Source: Luteirhabdus pelagi (GTDB lineage: Bacteria > Bacteroidota > Bacteroidia > Flavobacteriales > Flavobacteriaceae). From it: a stretch of DNA of 64,000 nucleotides. The DNA lies in the NCBI RefSeq assembly GCF_016827595.1, contig NZ_JAECMS010000002.1, positions 124,001 to 188,000 of the forward strand. The letters are read 5' to 3'. Position 1 is the first letter of the stretch, and every line of letters begins with the position of its first letter. Position numbers and translations under genes: made by a program. Below the pieces are notes generated by a model, which saw nothing but the letters and a program-made list of their open reading frames with translations, did no database searches and was not told the DNA's origin. Below are positions 45,524 through 53,193 of this stretch, piece by piece.

Positions 45524-45559
45524 AACCTTTAACTAAAAACAAACTTTAAGACGATAGCA

Positions 45560-46366
45560 ATGAGAAAACTATTTTCAATTTTGGCAATCGCCGCAATGGC
45601 CTTTGCGGGAACCATGAATGCAAACGCAAACGCCAATCAAAGCATGCCCAGTAATGTGCAGAGTCTAACGACGGCCGCTACCGTAACCTTTATTCAAGAT
45701 GAAGAGGAAGCCGCTACCGATGACGAACCGCAAGGTTGGCACCAAGCCCTAAAACAACGCTTTATAGAAGGTGGCCCTGTATTTATGGGGATTGTACTTC
45801 TATGTCTTATCTTAGGATTGGCCATCGCAATTGAAAGAATTATTTATTTAAATCTTTCTACTACCAATACTCAAAAATTAGCTGACAACGTTCAGGACGC
45901 TTTGAATAGCGGAGGTATTGAAGCTGCTAAGGAAGTATGCCGAAATACAAAAGGACCTGTTGCTTCTATTTACTACCAGGGACTAGATCGTGCTGATGAA
46001 AGCATCGAAGCTGCTGAAAAAGCTGTAGTTGCTTATGGTGGTGTTCAAATGGGACAGCTAGAGAAAAATGTTTCTTGGGTATCGTTATTTATCGCCTTGG
46101 CTCCTATGCTTGGTTTCATGGGTACGGTAATCGGTATGATTGTTGCCTTTGATAAAATTCAAGCGGCTGGTGATATGAACCCATCATTGGTAGCAGGAGG
46201 TATTAAAGTAGCACTTCTTACAACCGTATTCGGTCTTATTGTTGCTATTATCCTTCAGATTTTCTACAACTATATCGTAGCAAAAATCGATAGTATCGTT
46301 AACAGCATGGAAGATGCATCTATCACACTTATCGATATGCTTGTAGATTATAAAAACCGGAAGTAA
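45560..46366 (+). CDS. exbB: ExbB/TolQ/MotA-family proton channel protein
   Basis: A 268-residue inner-membrane protein of the proton channel that powers TonB. It has an N-terminal signal-like hydrophobic segment (residues 3-20) and an acidic spacer (EDEEEAATDDEP) not found in E. coli ExbB, then three helices: about 75-95 (VFMGIVLLCLILGLAIAIE) and the MotA/ExbB domain pair (SWVSLFIALAPMLGFMGTVIG; ALLTTVFGLIVAIILQIF). It heads a four-gene operon with a small membrane protein and two ExbD-like proteins and would energise receptors such as the one at 13490. Confidence 0.9.
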   Translation: MRKLFSILAIAAMAFAGTMNANANANQSMPSNVQSLTTAATVTFIQDEEEAATDDEPQGWHQALKQRFIEGGPVFMGIVLLCLILGLAIAIERIIYLNLSTTNTQKLADNVQDALNSGGIEAAKEVCRNTKGPVASIYYQGLDRADESIEAAEKAVVAYGGVQMGQLEKNVSWVSLFIALAPMLGFMGTVIGMIVAFDKIQAAGDMNPSLVAGGIKVALLTTVFGLIVAIILQIFYNYIVAKIDSIVNSMEDASITLIDMLVDYKNRK

Positions 46367-46386
46367 CCTTAAAAACCAAGACCGTA

Positions 46387-46821
46387 ATGGCATTACATAA
46401 AATTATAAGAATAGTAGCATGGCTTCTTGGAATAGCAGGTATTGTAACTCTTGCACTTATTATTTCAACTGGCGATGAGGCTATCAAAGCAGGCGAGGAT
46501 GGCGTTGTAAATCCAATGACCTACGTCGCTTATATAACAGCTGCCTTAGTACTTGCATTTACAATAGTATTTGTATTGAAAGGAATTTTCAGCGGAGATT
46601 TAAAGAAAACACTTCTAGCAATCGGATCTTTCATAGTCATAGTGGCTATCGCCTATGGCTTATCGAATGGAGTAGAAACACAAATGCGTGATGGTGAAAT
46701 GCTATCCGCTAGTGGTTCCCGATGGGTAGGCACCGGTTTACATACCTTTTACATCTTAGCCATATTGGCTATTGGTGCAATGGTATACAGCGGTGTAGTG
46801 AAAATGACAACTAGACGATAA
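46387..46821 (+). CDS. Membrane protein between exbB and exbD
   Basis: A 144-residue protein with four predicted membrane helices (about 7-27, 43-62, 72-92 and 118-138). It sits 20 bases after exbB and its stop is one base before the first exbD start, so it is surely cotranscribed with them. I know no named function. Its constant place inside such clusters would suggest a structural part of the proton channel or an assembly factor. It has no conserved charged residue in a helix that would itself mark a proton path. Confidence 0.75.
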   Translation: MALHKIIRIVAWLLGIAGIVTLALIISTGDEAIKAGEDGVVNPMTYVAYITAALVLAFTIVFVLKGIFSGDLKKTLLAIGSFIVIVAIAYGLSNGVETQMRDGEMLSASGSRWVGTGLHTFYILAILAIGAMVYSGVVKMTTRR

Positions 46822-46822
46822 T

Positions 46823-47458
46823 ATGGCAAGAAGAACAGCACCCGAGGTAAATGCTGGCTCCATGGCCGATATTGCCTTTTTGCTTCTCATCTTTTTCCTG
46901 GTTACTACAACTATCGAAAAGGATAAGGGAATCGCAAGGCAATTACCGCCAAAGGAAGACCTGCAGGATCCTCCCATTATAAAGCAAAAGAACCTCTTTA
47001 TTGTAAGAGTGAACAAAGACGACCAATTATTGGTGGAAGACGAACTAATGGAGCTGGAAGATCTTCGTGAAGCCGCTATCGAGTTTTTAGATAATGGTGG
47101 CGCTCCACAGGGCAGCCCAGAGTATTGTAATTTCTGTCAGGGAGGACCTGATGGTGTCAGAAGTTCTGATTCCTCAGATAATCCTGAAAAAGCAGTTATT
47201 TCAGTGCAAAACGACCGATTAACATCGTATAAGATGTATATATCCGTTCAGAACGAATTGGTAGCAGCCTATAACTTCCTACGTAACCGAGAATCACAAC
47301 GATTATTCGGTTGGAAATTTACGGAAGTAAAAGCAGCTATCGATGAAGGTAACTTCAATGGTAATGAAGACGATGCGCAAGAGAAACTCGAGCGTATTCA
47401 GGAAATGTTCCCACTTAAGTTATCGGAAGCGGAACCAAAAGGATCTGGAACCAATTAA
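46823..47458 (+). CDS. exbD: ExbD/TolR-family protein, first copy
   Basis: A 211-residue inner-membrane protein with one span near the N-terminus (about 15-33) that carries the essential Asp in SMADIAFLLLIFFLV. The periplasmic domain is longer than in E. coli ExbD (141 residues) and has an insert with a CxxC pair (YCNFCQGG) around residues 99-108, which could form a disulfide or bind metal. It works with ExbB as the proton-conducting unit; a second ExbD follows after 12 bases. Confidence 0.9.
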   Translation: MARRTAPEVNAGSMADIAFLLLIFFLVTTTIEKDKGIARQLPPKEDLQDPPIIKQKNLFIVRVNKDDQLLVEDELMELEDLREAAIEFLDNGGAPQGSPEYCNFCQGGPDGVRSSDSSDNPEKAVISVQNDRLTSYKMYISVQNELVAAYNFLRNRESQRLFGWKFTEVKAAIDEGNFNGNEDDAQEKLERIQEMFPLKLSEAEPKGSGTN

Positions 47459-47470
47459 AGCATAAACAAT

Positions 47471-47944
47471 ATGTCAAAATTTAAGAAAAAGAAAAGTGGG
47501 GATCTACCTGCCATTTCAACGGCTTCCCTACCGGATATTGTCTTCATGCTACTATTCTTCTTTATGGTTGTAACCGTATTGCGAGATAGCAACCTATTGG
47601 TTCAAAACACCCTTCCAAAGGCAGACCAATTGGAAAAGCTGAAGAAAGATCGTTCGGTATATATTTATGCAGGGAAACCGAGCTCTCGCTATCAAGATAA
47701 ATATGGAAACCAAGGTAAAATTCAGATCGGGGATAAATTCACCGATATTACCAATGTCAAGTTTGCCTTAACAGAAGCCCGTGAAGGGCTTCGACCTGAG
47801 CTTCAGGATAAGGTAATGGTTGCCTTAAAAGTTGATGAGGAAACCAATACTGGTTTGGTATCCGATATCAAGCAAGAACTGCGGGATTTAAATATGTTGA
47901 AAATTATCTATATTACTTCTCCTGGAAATCCAGTAGAGAATTAA
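47471..47944 (+). CDS. exbD: ExbD/TolR-family protein, second copy
   Basis: A 157-residue inner-membrane protein. A basic N-terminus (SKFKKKKSG) is followed by one span with the essential Asp in SLPDIVFMLLFFFMVV and a periplasmic domain. It differs strongly from the first copy, so the two probably form a mixed dimer inside the ExbB pentamer or serve different partners. It is the last gene of the operon, followed by a strong terminator. Confidence 0.9.
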   Translation: MSKFKKKKSGDLPAISTASLPDIVFMLLFFFMVVTVLRDSNLLVQNTLPKADQLEKLKKDRSVYIYAGKPSSRYQDKYGNQGKIQIGDKFTDITNVKFALTEAREGLRPELQDKVMVALKVDEETNTGLVSDIKQELRDLNMLKIIYITSPGNPVEN

Positions 47945-47965
47945 TTAGATTTTATAGAATAACTG

Positions 47966-47994
47966 AAACGCCCTTTTTTTAAGGGCGTTTTTTT
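47966..47994 (+). terminator. Terminator of the exbB-exbD operon
   Basis: Arms AAACGCCCTT (47966-47975) and AAGGGCGTTT (47981-47990) with a 5-base T loop, then a T-run. Confidence 0.9.
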
Positions 47995-48030
47995 ATGGAT
48001 TACAGAGCAAAACGGTATCTTTAAATTTCA

Positions 48031-48732
48031 ATGAATTCGTCCTTTCTTATCATATGCTTTTCACTTTTCAGCTTCGCTTCCTGGAGTCAAAACCAATTGC
48101 TCACAGCCGAAGATTCGTTGGGCTATAAATATCGAGAAGATCAATTTTATATAGGCATTACCTATAATATTCCTACCAATGTTCCATCGGGCGTAAATGC
48201 CCGAGGGCTTTCAGGAGGCATTCATTTCGGTTATTTACGCGATATGCCTCTCAACGAACGTCGTAATGTAGCATTGGCAGTTGGTGTAGGAATGACACTG
48301 GATCAGTATGGGCAGAATCTGTTTATTGGTGAAACCGAAGATGAGGAGACCATTTTCACCATTCTTACCAACGAAATCAACTTCGATCAAAATCGCTTTA
48401 GCACCGCAGCTGTTGAAGTCCCGCTAGAGTTCAGATGGCGTAGTTCTACGGCAACCACCTATCAGTTTTGGCGTATTTATGCGGGGGTACGAGCGGGATA
48501 TACGTATTGGTACCGCTCCTATTTTCAACAACCCGGTAATGCGGTTAGTCAGACCGATATCCCAGAATTCAATCAGTTTCGTATGCGTGCTACTTTGAGT
48601 TTTGGTTACGGAAGCATTAACTTCTTTGCCTCCTACAGTCTTCAACCCTTCTTTGAAAATGCCGTTACAACCGATGGGCAAAACATCGATTTGCGCACCT
48701 TTCGTGCTGGCCTTATCTTTTATCTTTTATAG
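48031..48732 (+). CDS. porT: PorT-type outer-membrane protein of the type IX secretion system
   Basis: A 233-residue outer-membrane beta barrel with a signal peptide (MNSSFLIICFSLFSFASWSQ). The strands GLSGGIHFGYLRDMPLNERRN, VEVPLEFRWR, WRIYAGVRAGYTYWY and the end GLIFYLL fit PorT (SprT), which is required for T9SS secretion and gliding in relatives. The place next to rpoN and the ExbB/ExbD genes is also what I recall for porT in Flavobacteriaceae. The M36 peptidase and lamin-tail protein in this window would depend on this system. It is convergent with the next gene, overlapping by 6 bases. Confidence 0.82.
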   Translation: MNSSFLIICFSLFSFASWSQNQLLTAEDSLGYKYREDQFYIGITYNIPTNVPSGVNARGLSGGIHFGYLRDMPLNERRNVALAVGVGMTLDQYGQNLFIGETEDEETIFTILTNEINFDQNRFSTAAVEVPLEFRWRSSTATTYQFWRIYAGVRAGYTYWYRSYFQQPGNAVSQTDIPEFNQFRMRATLSFGYGSINFFASYSLQPFFENAVTTDGQNIDLRTFRAGLIFYLL

Positions 48733-49332
48733 CCAAAAGTTTACCAATATCAATTGCGGAATCAATCCTATAAAGAAGCCTAATACCAATTCTATATTCG
48801 AATGGCTTTCGGTATGCAGTCGCGAGGATGCTACCCATCCATTAAAAAAGAAGAAAATACTAATCCACGCCAAGGTATTCACCTTAAAATGAATACTCAA
48901 AACTATTAGAAACATAGTTACTCCGGCTACTCCCATTTGATGTAGACTCACCTTTACCCGAAACAATACCAATAACAAAGCAGTAAGTGAAGAGAAGAGA
49001 ATTCCTAAAAAGAAGTAATATAATTCGGGACTATCGTACGGATCGAAAACGGTTTTCAATATCACCCATATTAGAATACTTTGAAGCAATAGCGGCATCC
49101 TTCTTTCTTTGACATCCTCCAGATGCATAGAGGAAATTATCCGTAGATTTCGCAACAAGAAAAATAGGACTAGCGGTATTAAAAGCGTTAGGATTACCAC
49201 TACGAATACCTTTGACTTCTCCAATTCGGGTTCTATGAAGCGTGGCGTTACTACATAATAGAGTAGCGTACCGATAATGGGCATCAAAAGTGGGTGTAGG
49301 ATGTAGGCTCCAATTCTGAGGAATTGCGACAT
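48727..49332 (-). CDS. Multi-span membrane protein, PAP2-like
   Basis: A 201-residue inner-membrane protein with about six helices. The segment SRLHTESHSNIELVLGF and the location beside porT and rpoN remind me of proteins annotated as PAP2-related in this group, but the full phosphatase motifs (KX6RP, PSGH, SRX5HX3D) are not intact, so enzyme activity is doubtful. Its ATG overlaps the rpoN stop codon by one base (TGATG), so it is translated together with sigma-54. Confidence 0.65.
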   Translation of the reverse strand: MSQFLRIGAYILHPLLMPIIGTLLYYVVTPRFIEPELEKSKVFVVVILTLLIPLVLFFLLRNLRIISSMHLEDVKERRMPLLLQSILIWVILKTVFDPYDSPELYYFFLGILFSSLTALLLVLFRVKVSLHQMGVAGVTMFLIVLSIHFKVNTLAWISIFFFFNGWVASSRLHTESHSNIELVLGFFIGLIPQLILVNFWL

Positions 49333-50792
49333 CAGATTTCTTTTCTAAGGCGAGCCACGGGAATATCAAGTTGTTCCCTGTACTTCGCAACAGTTCGTCT
49401 GGCAATGGGATATCCTTTCTCTTTCAAAACCTTCGCCAACTTATCGTCGGTTAGCGGCTTTCGCTTATCTTCATCGCGGACAGTAATCTCTAAGATTTTT
49501 TTAATTTCCCTAGTAGATACGTCTTCGCCTTGATCATTCTTCATACTCTCACTGAAAAATTCTTTTATCAGTTTCGTACCGTACGGCGTATCCACATACT
49601 TACTATTCGCCACACGCGAAACCGTCGAAATATCCATATCGATCTTATCGGCAATATCCTTTAAGATCATTGGTTTCAACTTACGTTCGTCGCCCGTCAT
49701 AAAATAGTCTTCCTGATGATGCATAATCGCATTCATCGTTACGAATAGCGTTTGCTGTCGTTGCTTAATGGCTTCAATAAACCATTTCGCCGCATCGAGC
49801 TTCTGCTTGATAAACATAATAGCATCTTTTTGCTTCTTGCTTTTCTCCTTCGACTCTTTGTACCCTTTCAACATATTGGTATAATCTCTGGAAACATGAA
49901 GCTCTGGTGCATTTCGTCCGTTAAGGGTTAGGTCTAATTCGCCATCTGTAATACGTATGGTGAAATCGGGCACCACATGCTCTACGATCCGCGTATTGCT
50001 GGAATAAGAACCACCAGGCTTGGGATTTAAACCTTCTACTTCATGAATGGCATCGCGAAGTTGATCTTCGGTGATATCGAATTTCTGAAGTAATTTTTTA
50101 TAATGTTTCTTGATAAATTGGTCGAACCCATTTTCTAGGATATCAATCGCCAAACTAACCGAGGGAGTATCCTCTCTTCGCTTTAACTGAATAAGCAAAC
50201 ACTCCTGAAGATCGCGGGCACCAACTCCTGCGGGATCCAAATCTTGAACCACTTGCAGTACCTTTTCTACCGTCTCTTCATCGGTATATACATTTTGGGT
50301 GAAGGCGAGATCGTCTACGATATCCTGAACTTCCCTTCGAATGTAGCCGCTTTCATCGACACTTCCCACTAGAAACTTCGCAATCTCAAGCTCGTCATCA
50401 TCCAATCGATACGTGTTTAACTGTTGAAGGAGATGTTGGTTAAAAGACTTTCCTGAAGCATAGGGAATTTGCTTATCATCATCGTCTGCACTATAGTTGT
50501 TCGAAGATAATTTATAGCTAGGAATTTCATCATCACTTAAATAATCGTCTACATTTATTTCCTCCGCTTCAATGGTTTCATTCCCTTCATCATACTCATC
50601 TTCATATTCGCTGGAAAACTCATCTTCATACTCCGGCTCGTCCTTTCCGCCTTCCAACGCAGGATTCTCCTCCATTTCCTGAGAGATACGCTGCTCGAAT
50701 GCCTGGGTCGGCAATTGGATCAGTTTCATTAACTGTATCTGCTGTGGTGATAACTTTTGAGATAATTTATATTTAAGCTGTTGTTTTAGCAT
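49332..50792 (-). CDS. rpoN: RNA polymerase sigma-54 factor
   Basis: A 486-residue alternative sigma factor. The N-terminal Gln/Leu-rich region I that contacts enhancer-binding proteins (LSPQQIQLMKLIQLP), an acidic region II (about 50-110, EDEFSSEYEDEYDEG), the core-binding domain, and the C-terminal DNA-binding region with the RpoN box (ARRTVAKYRE, near the end) are all intact. It needs an AAA+ activator; none is encoded in this window. Its stop overlaps the start of the downstream membrane-protein gene. Confidence 0.95.
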   Translation of the reverse strand: MLKQQLKYKLSQKLSPQQIQLMKLIQLPTQAFEQRISQEMEENPALEGGKDEPEYEDEFSSEYEDEYDEGNETIEAEEINVDDYLSDDEIPSYKLSSNNYSADDDDKQIPYASGKSFNQHLLQQLNTYRLDDDELEIAKFLVGSVDESGYIRREVQDIVDDLAFTQNVYTDEETVEKVLQVVQDLDPAGVGARDLQECLLIQLKRREDTPSVSLAIDILENGFDQFIKKHYKKLLQKFDITEDQLRDAIHEVEGLNPKPGGSYSSNTRIVEHVVPDFTIRITDGELDLTLNGRNAPELHVSRDYTNMLKGYKESKEKSKKQKDAIMFIKQKLDAAKWFIEAIKQRQQTLFVTMNAIMHHQEDYFMTGDERKLKPMILKDIADKIDMDISTVSRVANSKYVDTPYGTKLIKEFFSESMKNDQGEDVSTREIKKILEITVRDEDKRKPLTDDKLAKVLKEKGYPIARRTVAKYREQLDIPVARLRKEI

Positions 50793-50905
50793 ACGGTTGG
50801 TTCTGCATCATAAAGTTATGAAAATCCTCTGTACATACATCGTGCCAGGGGACGTTTTAAGACTATCTTATGAGAAATGACGGGCGATAGCGAAGTAAAA
50901 TGGGG

Positions 50906-51385
50906 CTATAATGATTCAGGTAAGTCGGGATAGGTATCGATATAGGCTAAAATATCATGAACGCAGCTATTAAGGTTCTTCTTCACCTCATGCTCCCAGA
51001 ATCGGAAAATACGATATCCCTTTTGCTGTAGCATATGATTCACTTCACGATCGCGCTGCATATTCCGTTCAATCTTAGGAATCCAAAAGCGCCTATTCTT
51101 CTTAATGGTATCTTTTCGTTCATCCCAATTATAGCCGTGCCAAAAAGAACCATCTACGAAGATAGCCAGTTTGTATTTTTGGATGGAAATATCAGGCTTC
51201 CCTGGAAGCACCTTGGAATCGACACGGTAGCGAAGTCCCTTTGCCCATAATGCTTTTCGAAGCAATAATTCGGGTTTTGTGTTTCGCCCCCTAATCTTGC
51301 TCATAATTTTAGAGCGGTTCTTGGTAGTATAAAAACCTTCCTCTTCGCTAAAGCGGGGTACCTTTATGGGTTCTTCATCATACAT
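50906..51385 (-). CDS. Vsr-like very-short-patch repair endonuclease, zinc ligands missing
   Basis: A 159-residue nuclease-fold protein of the Vsr/DUF559 kind. The marks RSKIMSKIRGRNTKPELLLR, LPGKPDIS (catalytic Asp) and FVDGSFWHG (catalytic His) are present. The four zinc ligands of E. coli Vsr (Cys66, His71, Cys73, Cys117) align to Ser, Tyr, Trp and His here (GSFWHGYNW; FWEHEV), so the structural zinc is probably absent. No cytosine-5 methylase gene is adjacent, unlike the dcm-vsr arrangement. The ATG at 51385 is used; a TTG lies two codons earlier. Confidence 0.8.
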   Translation of the reverse strand: MYDEEPIKVPRFSEEEGFYTTKNRSKIMSKIRGRNTKPELLLRKALWAKGLRYRVDSKVLPGKPDISIQKYKLAIFVDGSFWHGYNWDERKDTIKKNRRFWIPKIERNMQRDREVNHMLQQKGYRIFRFWEHEVKKNLNSCVHDILAYIDTYPDLPESL

Positions 51386-51436
51386 TTTCAAATGAAAAAA
51401 TACGCAATATCGCAGAGAAGTTCTCCCAAGACCATG

Positions 51437-51769
51437 TTAAGACCCCAATTCAGTAGTAGGATCCCAGAAGATGGTGTCGAAATTTTGAACGGTATTATCC
51501 TTCACTTCAATGCCTTCACTTTCCAACAGTTGTTGCATCAAATTCGTTCCTTGAAAGTGATGTTTTCCAGAAAGCATCCCGTTTCGATTTACTACGCGAT
51601 GGGCTGGCACCTCATCGTTGTTTGCACTAGCGTTCATCGCCCAACCCACCATTCTAGCACTACCAGCTGCTCCCAAATAGCGTGCAATGGCTCCGTAACT
51701 CGTTACCCGACCGTACGGAATCTGCTTCGCTACTTCGTGTACTTTCTTAAAAAAACCTTCAGAGGCCAT
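51437..51769 (-). CDS. Alkyltransferase-like protein (MGMT fold)
   Basis: A 110-residue protein of the O6-alkylguanine transferase fold. The active-site motif PCHRV of true MGMT is PAHRVV here (near residue 56), so the acceptor Cys is Ala. This defines the ATL class, which binds O6-alkylguanine without removing the alkyl group and directs nucleotide-excision repair to it. The DNA-binding helix and Arg finger (YGAIARYLG, GSARMVGWAM) are kept. It overlaps the start of the LysE-type gene by 11 bases and is probably in one operon with it, near the Vsr-like gene. Confidence 0.88.
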   Translation of the reverse strand: MASEGFFKKVHEVAKQIPYGRVTSYGAIARYLGAAGSARMVGWAMNASANNDEVPAHRVVNRNGMLSGKHHFQGTNLMQQLLESEGIEVKDNTVQNFDTIFWDPTTELGS

Positions 51770-52397
51770 ACCCCATGTCTTGTAAAATCTTGATCAATGT
51801 TATAACTGATATTGCCGCTGTAATTCCGCCTATGATAAAGTTCATATTTACGTTCAGTCGCTTACGGTCCTCCTTCTTTCTAAAAAACTGAATGTAGATG
51901 AAAAGTGTGGCGAAGGTGCCCAAACCAGATCCTAGAACAGCTGCCCAAAGTCCAGGCTGTTCAAATGTGAACCAACCGAAGCCAGCGAAAGTAATACTGA
52001 TATAGACCCAATATGGAAGTGGCAACAAGTTTAGAAAAGCAATAAACATTCCTGAGAAAAAACGAGCTGCTTTTGTAGCCTGCATATCTTTTGGAACATT
52101 GCGCCTGGTATCTTTTGCGATGAAAAAGAAGTAGATAGTCAAACAAATAAAAATACCGAGTGCCACCTTTTGAAGCATATCGACATATTCAGGATGTCGA
52201 TCTAGGTAGCGAGCGGCGATTAAAGCAACGAATGTTTGAATGATGACAGTAGTGCAAACACCTAAAGAGAACATCAGCGCCTTTCTACGCCCTTCTTTCA
52301 TGCTAATCTTGGCTGCGTACATGTTCAACAAGCCTGGGGGAATAACCCCAATCATTGCTGCTACGAAGCCGATGAATAGATTTGAGACGCTCGCCAT
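51759..52397 (-). CDS. LysE-family transporter
   Basis: A 212-residue inner-membrane protein with six predicted spans. The start MASVSNLFIGFVAAMIGVIPPGLLN holds the PPG motif typical of LysE/RhtB exporters, which move amino acids or related small molecules out of the cell. The substrate is unknown. The 11-base overlap with the alkyltransferase-like gene suggests coupled translation. Confidence 0.8.
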   Translation of the reverse strand: MASVSNLFIGFVAAMIGVIPPGLLNMYAAKISMKEGRRKALMFSLGVCTTVIIQTFVALIAARYLDRHPEYVDMLQKVALGIFICLTIYFFFIAKDTRRNVPKDMQATKAARFFSGMFIAFLNLLPLPYWVYISITFAGFGWFTFEQPGLWAAVLGSGLGTFATLFIYIQFFRKKEDRKRLNVNMNFIIGGITAAISVITLIKILQDMGYGL

Positions 52398-52431
52398 TGC
52401 GGATTTTCTAAGACCAATATAAGGATTTAAA

Positions 52432-53106
52432 CTATCTTAGGTTGAATCGCGTATAGGTGATTTTCTTTCCCTCCTCTAAATATTGTTTTTCATAAAAGGT
52501 TTGAATCTCTCGAACGGCCTCTGGCGAATGTGGATTGCCATACACATCATGGTGTGCATATTCAATTTCGTATCCCATGCCTTGAAGTAATCCTAGGGTA
52601 TAACCGTGCATAAATTCACTATCGGTTTTTAAGTGAATAGCTCCTTCTGGTTTTAAAATAGCCTTATAGCGATCTAAAAACTCTGGATTGGTCAATCGAT
52701 GCTTGGTCCGTTTGTACTTTATTTGCGGATCCGGGAAGGTAATCCAAATGGCATCGACTTCATTTTTAGCAAAGCAATGTTCAATCAATTCAATTTGAAT
52801 CCGAAGAAAACCAACATTTGTAAGTCCTTCCTCTAATGCTGTTTTAGCGCCTCTCCAAAAGCGAGCTCCTTTAATATCAATTCCCAAAAAGTTATTTTCA
52901 GGGTATTTGCGCGCTAGGTTCACCGAATACTCACCTTTTCCGCATCCTAACTCCAACACGATGGGATTTTCGTTCTTAAAGAATTTCTTCTGCCAATTCC
53001 CCTTCAATTGAAGTGCATCCTTAAATACTTCTTCGCGCGTCGGCTGGACTACATTCTTGAAGGTTTCATTTTCCCTAAAACGTTTTAATTTATTTTTGCT
53101 TCCCAC
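52432..53106 (-). CDS. trmB: tRNA (guanine-N7-)-methyltransferase
   Basis: A 224-residue SAM-dependent enzyme that makes m7G46 in the variable loop of tRNAs. The SAM-binding motif is VLELGCGKGEY; IDIKGARFWRG, AIWITFPDPQIKYKRTKHR and the C-terminal region are the conserved TrmB blocks. The gene starts with GTG (53106); MGSKNKLKRFRENETF is the usual flavobacterial N-terminus, so this start is trusted. A TACTTTTG box lies at 53146-53153 on the minus strand. Confidence 0.93.
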   Translation of the reverse strand: MGSKNKLKRFRENETFKNVVQPTREEVFKDALQLKGNWQKKFFKNENPIVLELGCGKGEYSVNLARKYPENNFLGIDIKGARFWRGAKTALEEGLTNVGFLRIQIELIEHCFAKNEVDAIWITFPDPQIKYKRTKHRLTNPEFLDRYKAILKPEGAIHLKTDSEFMHGYTLGLLQGMGYEIEYAHHDVYGNPHSPEAVREIQTFYEKQYLEEGKKITYTRFNLR

Positions 53107-53181
53107 AGTTCCCTAATCGTGATTTAATGTATTGATAAACTTTTGCAAAAGTACCAAAATTAGTGCAGCGTATTTTATCCG

Positions 53182-53189
53182 TATCTTTG
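53182..53189 (+). promoter_or_regulatory. -7 box 4 bases before the 53194 start
   Basis: TATCTTTG matches TAnnTTTG exactly and is followed by TTTT and the ATG at 53194. It predicts a nearly leaderless message. Confidence 0.45.
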
Positions 53190-53193
53190 TTTT

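Noticed and set aside
47101..47170. CxxC in the first ExbD as a full zinc finger or rubredoxin-type domain
   Set aside because: Only two cysteines are present; nothing supports a four-ligand site in one chain.
49332..50792. Sigma-54-dependent promoters (GG-N10-GC) near rpoN
   Set aside because: I did not find a convincing match upstream of genes in this window, and no enhancer-binding activator is encoded here.
51392..51793. 133-codon plus-strand frame over the alkyltransferase-like gene
   Set aside because: Antisense to a protein with clear family motifs; no domain recognised.
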